This document shows positions 16,021-24,552 of a stretch of 50,430 nt of DNA, in pieces. Within the stretch, counting starts at the first letter, position 1; each line of letters starts with the position of its first letter. The translations under genes and the position numbers were made by a program. Source of the DNA: CAYMJV01 sp964390545 (GTDB lineage Bacteria; Desulfobacterota; BSN033; UBA1163); assembly GCA_964390545.1 (NCBI GenBank), contig CAYMJV010000010.1:1-50430 (forward strand), read 5' to 3'. A model generated the notes under the pieces. It did not search any database. It had not been told where the DNA came from and saw only the letters and a program-made list of their open reading frames with translations.

Positions 16021-17304
16021 GTGGGGAAGATATCTTTGGAAAAGAAAGATTTTAGGTCCGAAATCCATTATGGCTGGTACGTTCTGGCTGCTTGTTTTGT
16101 CATCCTTTTCTTTAACTCAGGGGCCCGATACTCTTTCGGGGTGATGTTTAAGCCTATGATTGCCGAATTTGGCTGGAGCAGGGGATCTATCTCTTTTACT
16201 TTTTTCCTCAATAGCATCCTCTGGGCCCTTTCTCTCGTCTTTGTCGGTAGGGTGTATGATCGATTTGGTCCTCGGTGGATCATTATCGTAGGGACTGTTT
16301 TTATTTCTGCAGGCTATGCACTCATCTCGCTTATCCACTCGCTATGGCAGTTCTACATTTGTTATGGAATCCTGGTGGCCATTGGGATGGGGGGAACTGC
16401 TGTTCCACTCATCGCAGCCCTGATGAGCAGGTGGTTTGTGAGATGGCGCGGTCTTGCCATCAGCCTGGCTCTTTCGGGAAACTGCCTGGGACAGTTTGCA
16501 CTTGTCCCCCTGTTTACTCTTTTTGCTCTCAAGTACGGGTGGAGAGCTTCATACCTTGCCATCGGTCTCATCATGTTTGCGGTAAATGTCACGATGGCCC
16601 TGCTGGTGGTTAAGGGAAATCCCGGTGATCTGGGAAAAGAACCTTTTGGGTACTCAGGCCGGGAGAAGCGGGAGGGAAACGATCCCATTTCTGCCGAGGA
16701 GAGCGGGAGAGACCTGAACCTAAGAGAGGCGATGCGAACCTATTCCTTCTGGCTCTTTCTTATTGCCATGTTTATCTGCGGAAGTGGTGACTTCTTGGTG
16801 ACGACCCATCTCATTCCTTATGTCACGGACCATGGAATCTCACCCACAACGGCGGGAAACATGCTGGCCTGGTTTGGGTTAATGGCTTTAGGGGGAGTAC
16901 TCATTGCCGGGCCAGCTTCGGACCTGATCGGCAATAAAATCCCCCTTGCCCTAACCTTTCTCATTCGTTTCTTGTCTTTTCTTCTTATCCTAAATTATCA
17001 GACCACGATCTCCTTCTATATCTTTAGTCTGACCTTTGGCTTCACCTATCTTATTACGGGAACGCTCATTCCGACGACAATGGGAAGGCTCTACGGATTC
17101 TTACATATCGGTCTCCTTTCCGGTTTTGTGACAACGGTTCATCACCTGGGAGGAGGGTTCTGGGCCTATATGGGAGGATTCATCTTCGACCGAACGGGAA
17201 GCTACCAGTTGGCCTTCATCCTATCTGCACTCATGGCCCTGATTGCCTTTTTCTGTTGTATTTTTCTTAAGGAAAAAAGACATCGCCCTATCGAAGATAC
17301 CTGA
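16021..17304 (+). CDS. MFS transporter, oxalate/formate-antiporter or monocarboxylate type
   Basis: A 427-residue major facilitator with about 12 hydrophobic segments. The N-terminal HYGWYVLAACFVILFFNSG and GVMFKPMIAEFGWSRGSIS are typical of the OFA/monocarboxylate porter group, and the loop GRVYDRFGPRW is the MFS signature A motif. The middle loop (GNPGDLGKEPFGYSGREKRE) is cytoplasmic. Substrates in this group are usually small carboxylates, but none can be named. GTG 16021 has no clear ribosome binding site; TTG 16036 has GGGGAAG upstream and is an equally possible start. It seems monocistronic. Confidence 0.85.
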   Translation: MGKISLEKKDFRSEIHYGWYVLAACFVILFFNSGARYSFGVMFKPMIAEFGWSRGSISFTFFLNSILWALSLVFVGRVYDRFGPRWIIIVGTVFISAGYALISLIHSLWQFYICYGILVAIGMGGTAVPLIAALMSRWFVRWRGLAISLALSGNCLGQFALVPLFTLFALKYGWRASYLAIGLIMFAVNVTMALLVVKGNPGDLGKEPFGYSGREKREGNDPISAEESGRDLNLREAMRTYSFWLFLIAMFICGSGDFLVTTHLIPYVTDHGISPTTAGNMLAWFGLMALGGVLIAGPASDLIGNKIPLALTFLIRFLSFLLILNYQTTISFYIFSLTFGFTYLITGTLIPTTMGRLYGFLHIGLLSGFVTTVHHLGGGFWAYMGGFIFDRTGSYQLAFILSALMALIAFFCCIFLKEKRHRPIEDT

Positions 17305-17396
17305 GCTTCTCCAAAAAATGACTTTTCCCCGTTCAGCACTGTTGAGGGAAAATAAGAAGGGAGTTAGAATAGATTGGGCGAGGCAGAAGGATTAGA

Positions 17397-17891
17397 ATGA
17401 ACGGTTTAAAGGAATGGTTTTTCTTAATTCTTTTCATCATTGTCTCGGTGATGGCTTGTGCCCAGTCAGGCGGAAGCGGTTTTCTCAGAAGAGAATTTCT
17501 TGAGTACGGAAATGTTGCGATTCTTCCATTTGAGGGAGATGATACTGGCGAGATGTCTAAGGCCTTTGCCCGGGATTTTCAAAAAAGATTTCCGCAGATT
17601 TCGATTTTGGGTGGACGGAGGTTTTTGGACGACCCCCGAGAAGAGAAATTCAACCTTTATCAACTGGATGATGCAACAAGGTTAAAGATTGGTAAAAGAG
17701 TAGGTGCTCAGGTGCTGATTACAGGGGCCATCTATTCCCCGAGCATCTTAAGCTGGTTCCTTCAGGTAAAGATCATGGATGTTGAAACAGGGAGGATGAT
17801 GGGTCGCTCCACGGTGGAAATCGATTCCTTGAGTGCTACGGATATAGAAGAAGCTGCCCGCCTTGCGGTTGAAAAGCTCTCCTTGCAGTAA
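17397..17891 (+). CDS. Lipoprotein with CsgG/LpoB-like fold
   Basis: A 164-residue predicted lipoprotein. The signal peptide ends in the lipobox VMAC, with the modified Cys21. The mature domain (GNVAILPFEGDD, FARDFQKRFPQISILGGRRF, LKIGKRVGAQVLITGAIYSP, LQVKIMDVETGRMM) has the strand-helix order of the CsgG-N/LpoB/TolB-like nucleoside-fold lipoproteins that help outer-membrane assembly or peptidoglycan regulation. The specific role is unknown. It stands 92 bases after the MFS gene with no good Shine-Dalgarno sequence immediately before the ATG. Confidence 0.7.
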   Translation: MNGLKEWFFLILFIIVSVMACAQSGGSGFLRREFLEYGNVAILPFEGDDTGEMSKAFARDFQKRFPQISILGGRRFLDDPREEKFNLYQLDDATRLKIGKRVGAQVLITGAIYSPSILSWFLQVKIMDVETGRMMGRSTVEIDSLSATDIEEAARLAVEKLSLQ

Positions 17892-17920
17892 GATCTAACC
17901 ATTCATCCGTGCTCCATTTC

Positions 17921-18031
17921 TTGATACTTCGACGGCTCCAAATCCCTCCATCTGGACAGGGTTAGAAGTGCCGCTCAGTATCAACCCTGAGCGAACCCGG
18001 CCTTTAGAGAGCGGAAGCCGAAGGGTTGATT
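17921..18031 (+). repeat. Double-hairpin repeat, copy 3
   Basis: Begins TTGATACTTCGACGGCTCC, has an internal CGCTCAGTATCAACCCTGAG junction and ends GGGTTGATT. It lies alone between the lipoprotein and zinc-ribbon genes. Confidence 0.75.
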
Positions 18032-18107
18032 CTTCGGGGTAGTTTTAGTATAGTCTCTTAAAAAATGACGTCTGGCGTGAGGCGTAAGGCGTTGGTAACG
18101 ACCGATC

Positions 18108-18338
18108 ATGCGCGTAAAGAAAAAATTGGAAGAACAAGTAGTTCAGAAATTTCTTCATCGCTGTCCCTATTGTGATCAACCCATCTTTTATGATCAGTTC
18201 GATTTGCGGGATGGAGAGAATGAGGTTCGGTGTCCCTCCTGTAAAAAGGTATATATAAAGGTGGTGGGAGATCGTTTTGAAAAAGGCTTCCCGAGAAAGA
18301 AGGTAAACAGAAAAGGAAAAAAGAGAAAGAGCGCCTGA
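18108..18338 (+). CDS. Small zinc-ribbon protein
   Basis: A 76-residue basic protein with one zinc ribbon formed by CPYC (Cys19, Cys22) and CPSC (Cys42, Cys45), followed by a lysine/arginine-rich tail (KKVNRKGKKRKSA). This resembles MJ0042-type zinc fingers that bind nucleic acid or partner proteins. Its stop touches the recG start with no gap (TGA then ATG), so the two are very probably cotranscribed and coupled. Function unknown. Confidence 0.65.
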   Translation: MRVKKKLEEQVVQKFLHRCPYCDQPIFYDQFDLRDGENEVRCPSCKKVYIKVVGDRFEKGFPRKKVNRKGKKRKSA

Positions 18339-20471
18339 ATGAAGCAGCACCAAACTCATCAATATAAGAATCGTCTTCTCACACCGATCCAATATGTCAA
18401 GGGAGTTGGCCCGGGGCTGGCAAAACTCTTTGAGAAAAAAGGTATTCGGACGGTTGAAGACGCCCTCTACTTCCTCCCACGGTGCTACGAAGACCGAAGA
18501 AATCTAAAAATGATTTCCGAGTTGAAAGCCGGGCAAAAAGAGACGGGCTTTGGCGAAATCCTCCTCTCGGGAGTGGCTTTTTATCAGAACAAGAGGAAGA
18601 GAGTCTTTGAGGCCGTCGTGGGAGACGGAAGTGGTGTGATCACATTGAAATGGTTTCGCGGCAACGAGCGCTACCTCAGGGAGCGGTTTAAAAAAGGACG
18701 GAAATTGATTTTCTCTGGTGAGGTAAGGTATTTCAACCTTCAGAAAGAGATTCATCATCCCGATGTAGAAATCGTCGAAGGCGATATTGAGGAAGATTAC
18801 CTCAACTTCAAACGGATCGTCCCCATTTACTCCGAAACAGAAGGGCTTCATCAAAGGACCTTAAGAAGATTGCTGAAGGCCATCTTGGAGGGATATTGCG
18901 ATGAACTTTTGAGCCCCATCCCTCAGGAGATCTTGCATCGCCAGAATCTCATCGATTTTTCAGAGGCCTTTCAGAGGGTCCATTTCCCACCCGATGAGGA
19001 GCGGTTGGAGTTACTCAATCTCCAGCGATCGGAAGGGCATCGCCGGATCATCTTTGATGAATTCTTTTTTCTAGAGCTCGGAATGGCCTTGAAAAGAAGA
19101 GGGATGGCACTGGAACCAGGAATTTCTTTTCGCACAGGAGGCGCACTGGCCCAAAGGTTATTGGATCTCCTCTCTTTCCAGCTCACCCGGGCTCAGCAGA
19201 GGGTATGGGATGAGATCAGGGGGGATTTGGGAAGGGCCCACCCCATGAACCGACTGATTCAAGGAGACGTGGGGAGTGGGAAGACCGTGGTCGCGCTTCT
19301 GGCCTGTCTCCATGTGATTGAGTGCGGCTATCAGGCTGCCATCATGGCCCCCACAGAGGTTCTAGCAGAACAGCATTACCTCAATCTCCATCGGTGGGTG
19401 GAACCTTTGGGAGTGCAAGTGGCTCTTCTGACCAGCAGCATCAAGGGCTCAGAAAAAGAGGACCTTTATCAGCGGATTAAGAAGGGAGAGGTCCAACTGG
19501 TGATCGGGACTCATGCGGTGATTCAGGAAGCGGTCGAATTCCATCAATTGGGACTCGCCATCATCGATGAACAACATAAATTTGGCGTCGTTCAGAGGGG
19601 GCTCTTGAAGAAGAAAGGGGAAAACCCCGATGTGCTGGTCATGACGGCAACCCCCATTCCAAGAACACTGGCCATGACGATTTATGGAGATCTAGATGTC
19701 TCCCTCATTGATGAGATGCCGCCGGGAAGGATGCCTGTGGAGACCAAGGTCTATCCGGAGTCTGCAAGGGCAAGGGTTTATCGGATCTTGGAGGAAGAGG
19801 TGAGGAAAGGCAGACAGGTCTTCATCGTCTACCCTCTGGTGGAAGAGTCTGAAAAATTGCAGCTCAGGGATGCAACCCGGATGGCTGAGCAACTCCAAAA
19901 GGAAGTCTTTCCGGAGTTCCGGATCGGACTTCTCCATGGCCGGATGAAAAGTGAGGAGAAAGAGGCCATCATGATGGAGTTTAAGGAAGGGAAGATTCAG
20001 ATCCTGGTAGCTACGACTGTCATCGAAGTTGGGATCGACATCCCCAATGCTTCTGTCATGGTGGTGGAACATGCAGAACGATTTGGTCTTTCCCAACTGC
20101 ATCAGTTGAGGGGGAGAATCGGCAGAGGTCGTTATCCATCGAAATGTATCTTACTTGCTCAATACCGTTCTTCCGAAGAGGCAAAGATTCGCCTCCGCGC
20201 TATGGAGCGGACCACCGATGGATTTCAGATTGCCGAGGACGATCTGGGTCTGAGGGGTCCCGGGGAATTCTTCGGCACACGCCAGTCTGGGTTGCCAGAT
20301 TTCAGGGTGGCCCATATCCTTCGGGATGCTCCGATTCTCGTCGAAGCAAGGAAGGAAGCCTTCCACCTTGTAGAAGAGGATCCGGCCCTGATGCAGGCCT
20401 CCCATTCGGCGCTGAAGGATGTATTAGTAAGGCGGTGGAAAGGCAGGCTGGAACTGGCGACGATTGGGTAA
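18339..20471 (+). CDS. recG: ATP-dependent DNA helicase RecG
   Basis: A 710-residue branch-migration helicase that remodels stalled replication forks and Holliday junctions. The N-terminal part has the helix-hairpin-like YVKGVGPGLAKLFEKKGI and the OB-fold wedge domain. The motor has Walker A GDVGSGKT at residues 309-316, DEQHKFGV (DExH box), TATPIPRTLA, TTVIEVGIDIPNA and the arginine-finger motif LRGRIGRGRY. The length is close to the usual 690-710, and the C-terminal TRG-like region is present. It begins directly after the zinc-ribbon gene. Confidence 0.96.
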   Translation: MKQHQTHQYKNRLLTPIQYVKGVGPGLAKLFEKKGIRTVEDALYFLPRCYEDRRNLKMISELKAGQKETGFGEILLSGVAFYQNKRKRVFEAVVGDGSGVITLKWFRGNERYLRERFKKGRKLIFSGEVRYFNLQKEIHHPDVEIVEGDIEEDYLNFKRIVPIYSETEGLHQRTLRRLLKAILEGYCDELLSPIPQEILHRQNLIDFSEAFQRVHFPPDEERLELLNLQRSEGHRRIIFDEFFFLELGMALKRRGMALEPGISFRTGGALAQRLLDLLSFQLTRAQQRVWDEIRGDLGRAHPMNRLIQGDVGSGKTVVALLACLHVIECGYQAAIMAPTEVLAEQHYLNLHRWVEPLGVQVALLTSSIKGSEKEDLYQRIKKGEVQLVIGTHAVIQEAVEFHQLGLAIIDEQHKFGVVQRGLLKKKGENPDVLVMTATPIPRTLAMTIYGDLDVSLIDEMPPGRMPVETKVYPESARARVYRILEEEVRKGRQVFIVYPLVEESEKLQLRDATRMAEQLQKEVFPEFRIGLLHGRMKSEEKEAIMMEFKEGKIQILVATTVIEVGIDIPNASVMVVEHAERFGLSQLHQLRGRIGRGRYPSKCILLAQYRSSEEAKIRLRAMERTTDGFQIAEDDLGLRGPGEFFGTRQSGLPDFRVAHILRDAPILVEARKEAFHLVEEDPALMQASHSALKDVLVRRWKGRLELATIG

Positions 20472-20515
20472 ATGAATTGAAATAAAAGGCAAAGTGTGTT
20501 AACCGTGTTATGAAA

Positions 20516-20559
20516 AATCCCCCCTCTCCCCCCTTTGCTAAAGGGGGATTGGGGGGATT
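20516..20559. repeat. C/G-rich palindrome after recG
   Basis: AATCCCCCC and GGGGGGATT face each other across an inner CCCCCCTT/AAGGGGG stem. It could act as a terminator-like hairpin between recG and the aminotransferase gene. Confidence 0.7.
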
Positions 20560-20592
20560 AAAATATTTGTGCTCTGTTGAAAGGAAAGCCAT

Positions 20593-21789
20593 ATGGATGT
20601 GTTTCACCCGGAGGGTTCAGGTTTTCATCGGATGATGAGGCTGCCCCCTTATATTTTTGGCATTGTAAATCAATTAAAGATAGAGGCCAGGCAGAGAGGA
20701 GAGGATATCATCGACCTGGGCATGGGAAACCCTGATCTCCCCACTCCCAAACATATTGTCAATAAACTGATTGAGGCCGTAAAAAACCCAAGGAACCACC
20801 GATATTCCGCCTCGAAAGGAATTCATAAACTTCGCACGGCCATCACTGACTTCTATCGTCGACGCTACGACGTTGAACTCGATCCGGAGACGGAGTGCGT
20901 CGTGACCATAGGCGCAAAGGAGGGCATCGGCCATCTCGTATTGGCGACTATTGGGCCCGGAGATGTTGTCCTCGTCCCCGACCCGACTTACCCCATCCAT
21001 GCCTATTCGGTTGTGATTGCAGGAGGAGATCTGCGCTCTGTTCCCTTGACGGGAGAAGGCGATTGCTTCAGACAGCTGTTGACGGCCACCAAACAAACCT
21101 GGCCCCATCCCAGGATGTTGATCGTCAGCTTTCCCCACAACCCGACCACAAAAGTGGTTAACCTGAGCTTTTTCGAAGATCTCGTAGCCTTTGCGAAGGA
21201 ACATCATCTGATGATCGTCCATGACCTGGCCTATGGTGACATTGTGTTCGATGGCTATCGAGCGCCCAGTCTCCTTCAGGTGAAAGGGGCAAAGGATGTA
21301 GGGGTGGAGTTTTACTCCCTTTCAAAAAGCTATAATATGCCCGGATGGAGGGTCGGATTTGCTTTGGGAAATGCCGAGATGCTGACTGCCCTGGCAAGGT
21401 TGAAGAGTTACTTCGACTACGGAACTTTTCAACCTATACAGATTGCGGCCATTATTGCTCTTACAAACAGTCAGGAATGCGTCCATGAAACGGTAGAGAT
21501 CTACCGGAAAAGGAGGGATACTCTTATCCACGGATTGAAGCGAGTGGATTGGGAAATTGAGAAGCCAAAGGGAACAATGTTTGTGTGGGCCGAGATTCCA
21601 AAGCACTTTAAGAAGATGGGGTCTGTCGATTTTTCAAAATTACTCCTGCGAGAAGGAAAAGTGGCTGTTTCTCCCGGGGTCGGGTTCGGTGAATATGGGG
21701 AGGGATTTGTGAGATTTGCCCTTGTAGAGAATGAAAACCGAATTAAACAGGCGGTCAAGGGGATTCAGAAGGTTCTTGAGGAAGGATAA
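20593..21789 (+). CDS. PLP-dependent class I/II aminotransferase (AlaC/LL-DAP aminotransferase-like)
   Basis: A 398-residue fold-type I aminotransferase. It carries IDLGMGNPDLPTP near the N-terminus, SASKGIHKLRTAI, the ADPTYP-like PDPTYPIHAYS, NPTTKVV, the PLP Schiff-base lysine Lys245 in SLSKSYNMPGWRVGF, and the carboxylate-binding arginine region GEGFVRFALVENE. Relatives include glutamate-pyruvate transaminase AlaC and LL-diaminopimelate aminotransferase. Its place directly before hom and thrC suggests aspartate-family or alanine metabolism, but the amino acid is not certain. GGAAA about 8 bases before the ATG supports the start. Confidence 0.85.
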   Translation: MDVFHPEGSGFHRMMRLPPYIFGIVNQLKIEARQRGEDIIDLGMGNPDLPTPKHIVNKLIEAVKNPRNHRYSASKGIHKLRTAITDFYRRRYDVELDPETECVVTIGAKEGIGHLVLATIGPGDVVLVPDPTYPIHAYSVVIAGGDLRSVPLTGEGDCFRQLLTATKQTWPHPRMLIVSFPHNPTTKVVNLSFFEDLVAFAKEHHLMIVHDLAYGDIVFDGYRAPSLLQVKGAKDVGVEFYSLSKSYNMPGWRVGFALGNAEMLTALARLKSYFDYGTFQPIQIAAIIALTNSQECVHETVEIYRKRRDTLIHGLKRVDWEIEKPKGTMFVWAEIPKHFKKMGSVDFSKLLLREGKVAVSPGVGFGEYGEGFVRFALVENENRIKQAVKGIQKVLEEG

Positions 21790-21850
21790 TTCGCAAAAAA
21801 ATTCAAATGACAAAGTTCAAATGTCAAATGAAATCCAAATGATTAAATGA

Positions 21851-21916
21851 CCCCCTCACCCCCTCCCTCTCCCCTGAGGGGTGTATAGAATAGGGGGAGA
21901 GGGGAAGGGTGAGGGG
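21851..21916. repeat. CCCTCACCC/GGGTGAGGG palindrome before hom
   Basis: CCCCCTCACCCCCTCCC on the left mirrors GGGGAAGGGTGAGGGG on the right. The hom reading frame runs into it, which is why the upstream GTG start is rejected. Confidence 0.8.
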
Positions 21917-21932
21917 TAAGAGGATTAGAAGA

Positions 21933-23246
21933 ATGGAAAAGATTAAAGTTGGTTTGATCGGTTTTGGAACAGTGGGGACCGGGGTCGTAAAGATCCTCCA
22001 GAAGAATTCGAAGTTGATTGAGAAACGGATGGGGGCTCAGATCGTCTTGAAGCGGGTTGCTGACGTGGATGTCAAGACGGATCGGGGCGTGAAGTTGAAA
22101 CGCGGGGTCCTAACGACGAAGGCCAGCGAAGTCATCAATGATCCTGAAATCGATATCGTCATGGAGCTCGTAGGAGGGTTTGAGCCTGCAAAAACATTTA
22201 TTCTGCAGTCGATCCGGAACAGGAAGCATATCGTCACGGCCAATAAAGCTCTTCTTGCCCTTCACGGGGATGAGATCTTCCGGGCGGCTCACCGGTTTGG
22301 CGTCGATGTTAATTTCGAGGCCTCGGTGGGTGGAGGGATTCCGCTCATCCGTTCGATTAAAGAAGGACTCGTGGCCAACCGAATCCAGTCCCTCTTTGGT
22401 ATATTGAATGGAACGTCCAATTACATCCTCACCAAGATGACCAATGAAGGAAGGAGTTTTAAAGAGGTTTTGAAAGAGGCCCAGGAGAAGGGTTTTGCAG
22501 AGGCGGACCCCACTTACGATATTGAAGGGATCGATGCCGCTCATAAACTCGCCATCCTGATGCGCCTTGCCTTTGGAACATCGATCCAATTCAAAGAGAT
22601 CTTCATCGGCGGAATTTCTGAGATCACGCCTCTCGATATCGAATTCAGTCGAGAGTTCGGATACCGGATTAAACTCCTGGCCATTACTAAGATTGATGAC
22701 GGGAAGATAGAGGCACGGGTTCATCCCACCATGATTCCAGAGAGCCATCTCCTCTCCACCGTAGAAGGGGTCTTCAATGCGATCTATATCAAAGGAGATG
22801 CGACCGGACCGACGCTCTTCTATGGCCAGGGCGCCGGTCAGATGCCGACCGGCAGTGCGGTGGTAAGCGATCTGGTGGAACTTGGTAGAAATCTCATTGT
22901 CAAAGCTCAGGGTCGCAGGGTTCCTCCTCTTTCCTTTCAGCCCCAGCTCATTGAGAAGATTCCACTCAAGAAGATGGAGGATGTGGTGATGCCATTTTAT
23001 ATGAGATTTTCAGCCATTGATCAGCCTGGGGTGCTTTCGAAGATTTCAGGGATCCTGGGAAAGAATGGGATTAGCATTGCCTCTGTGATTCAAAAGGGGA
23101 GGCAGGTCAATGGCGCCGTTTCTGTGGTCATGATGACCCACGAAGCCAGGGAAGAAAGCGTCCACAAGGCCTTAAAGGAGATTAATCGACTCCATGCGAT
23201 TTTAGGAAAGACGATGGTCATCCGGGTGGAAAACGAGCTTGAGTAA
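21933..23246 (+). CDS. hom: Homoserine dehydrogenase
   Basis: A 437-residue NAD(P)-dependent enzyme that reduces aspartate semialdehyde to homoserine for threonine and methionine. The Rossmann motif is GFGTVG at residues 10-15, followed by ANKALLALHG, the catalytic region NGTSNYILTKM and EADPTYDIEGIDAAHK with the active-site lysine, and the typical GQGAGQMPTGSAVVSDL. A C-terminal ACT domain (FSAIDQPGVLSKISGILGKN) implies threonine feedback. The frame opens at GTG 21909 inside a repeat; ATG 21933 with AGAGGA upstream is preferred. It precedes thrC. Confidence 0.95.
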   Translation: MEKIKVGLIGFGTVGTGVVKILQKNSKLIEKRMGAQIVLKRVADVDVKTDRGVKLKRGVLTTKASEVINDPEIDIVMELVGGFEPAKTFILQSIRNRKHIVTANKALLALHGDEIFRAAHRFGVDVNFEASVGGGIPLIRSIKEGLVANRIQSLFGILNGTSNYILTKMTNEGRSFKEVLKEAQEKGFAEADPTYDIEGIDAAHKLAILMRLAFGTSIQFKEIFIGGISEITPLDIEFSREFGYRIKLLAITKIDDGKIEARVHPTMIPESHLLSTVEGVFNAIYIKGDATGPTLFYGQGAGQMPTGSAVVSDLVELGRNLIVKAQGRRVPPLSFQPQLIEKIPLKKMEDVVMPFYMRFSAIDQPGVLSKISGILGKNGISIASVIQKGRQVNGAVSVVMMTHEAREESVHKALKEINRLHAILGKTMVIRVENELE

Positions 23247-23348
23247 GACAATTTCAAATTGCAAATTGCAGATTGCAAATTGAAAAAAATAAAACTTCAA
23301 TCTGAAATCTAAAATTTGAAATCTGAAATAGGGAATAGGGGGGAAACC
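23247..23348. repeat. Word-iterated AT-rich spacer before thrC
   Basis: Built from repeated short words such as CAAATTGCA, GATTGCAAATTG and AATCTGAAATC. The pattern recurs in several other spacers in this window. Confidence 0.6.
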
Positions 23349-24401
23349 ATGTGGCGAGGGGTGATTCGAGAATATTGGGATTTTCTACCACTCAAAAGAG
23401 AGGAGAACATCGTCACGCTCCTGGAAGGCAACACTCCTCTCATTCCTTCATCCCGCATACAAGAAAAGGTCCACCCGGGAATCAAGATCTTTTTCAAGTA
23501 TGAAGGCCTTAATCCCACAGGGTCTTTCAAGGACAGAGGGATGACGGTTGCTGTTTCCATGGCCAAGGAGATGGGCTCAATGGCCATCATCTGTGCCTCA
23601 ACGGGAAACACTTCTGCATCGGCAGCAGCCTACGCCGCAAAGACAGGAATGAAGGCCTACGTTCTCATCCCCGAAGGAAAAATTGCTCTCGGAAAGTTGT
23701 CCCAAGCCATTGCTCATGGAGCCCAGGTGATTCAGATTGACGGGAATTTTGATGAGGCCCTTCGGGTCGTGAGGGAGATTTCCGACACAGAGCCCATTAC
23801 CCTGGTCAATTCTCTCAATCCGTACCGGATTGAAGGACAGAAGACGGCTTCCTTTGAGGTCATTGACCATTTAGGTTATGCTCCCACCTACCATTGCCTT
23901 CCCGTCGGAAATGCAGGGAATATCACTGCTTACTGGAAGGGGTATAAAGAGTATTGGGAAAAGGGCAGTGCAGAAAGTCTTCCGAAGATGCTGGGATTTC
24001 AGGCAGAAGGGGCGGCCCCTATTGTAAGAGGAAAGGTCATCGAGCGTCCTGAAACGGTTGCCACAGCGATCCGGATTGGAAATCCCGCGAGTTGGAAGCA
24101 GGCAGAAGCAGCGCGCGACGAATCAGGAGGATTGATCGATATGGTGAGCGATGATGAGATCCTGGAGGCTTACCGGATGACGGCGAACCTTGAGGGAATC
24201 TTCTGTGAACCTGCCTCAGCAGCCTCATTGGCCGGAGTGATGAAGTTGGGCCGAAAGGGTTTCTTTAAGAAAGGGGACGTGCTGGTTTTAACCCTTACGG
24301 GTCATGGTCTCAAAGACCCTGACATTGCGATACGCGTTTCCCAAAAACCCATCTCCCTGCCCCCGAAGAAGGAGGCGGTGCTGAAATATCTTGATCTTTG
24401 A
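23349..24401 (+). CDS. thrC: Threonine synthase
   Basis: A 350-residue PLP enzyme converting O-phosphohomoserine to threonine. The PLP lysine is Lys61 in PTGSFKDRGM, preceded by LLEGNTPLIPS; the glycine-rich PLP phosphate loop is PVGNAGNITAY, and ASTGNTSASAAAYAA is the substrate/PLP segment. The length fits the short bacterial class. The frame extends upstream to 23316 through the AT-rich spacer, but ATG 23349 with GGGGGG upstream is a better start. It follows hom by about 100 bases. No thrB lies between them. Confidence 0.95.
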   Translation: MWRGVIREYWDFLPLKREENIVTLLEGNTPLIPSSRIQEKVHPGIKIFFKYEGLNPTGSFKDRGMTVAVSMAKEMGSMAIICASTGNTSASAAAYAAKTGMKAYVLIPEGKIALGKLSQAIAHGAQVIQIDGNFDEALRVVREISDTEPITLVNSLNPYRIEGQKTASFEVIDHLGYAPTYHCLPVGNAGNITAYWKGYKEYWEKGSAESLPKMLGFQAEGAAPIVRGKVIERPETVATAIRIGNPASWKQAEAARDESGGLIDMVSDDEILEAYRMTANLEGIFCEPASAASLAGVMKLGRKGFFKKGDVLVLTLTGHGLKDPDIAIRVSQKPISLPPKKEAVLKYLDL

Positions 24402-24402
24402 T

Positions 24403-24529
24403 CCCTTCCCCCCTCACCCCCGCCCTCTCCTCGGTACGAGTCGATTCCGACCACCAGGGGAGAGGGAGATCTTTTACATCATTATATACTCTCCCCCTTG
24501 ATGGGGGAGGGTGCGGGTGGGGGTGAAAA
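24403..24529. repeat. CCCTCACCC-type palindromes after thrC
   Basis: Two nested C-rich/G-rich arms (CCCCCCTCACCCC... and ...GGGTGCGGGTGGGGGTGA) around a smaller CTCCCCCTTGATGGGGGAG hairpin at about 24490-24510. The apparent GTG start at 24511 of the next frame lies inside it. Confidence 0.75.
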
Positions 24530-24552
24530 AATCTTATTATCGGTCCTCTATC

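Noticed and set aside
21790..21916. CRISPR-like repeat series in word-iterated spacers
   Set aside because: Repeat units are short, drift in sequence and lack constant-length spacers; no cas genes are present.
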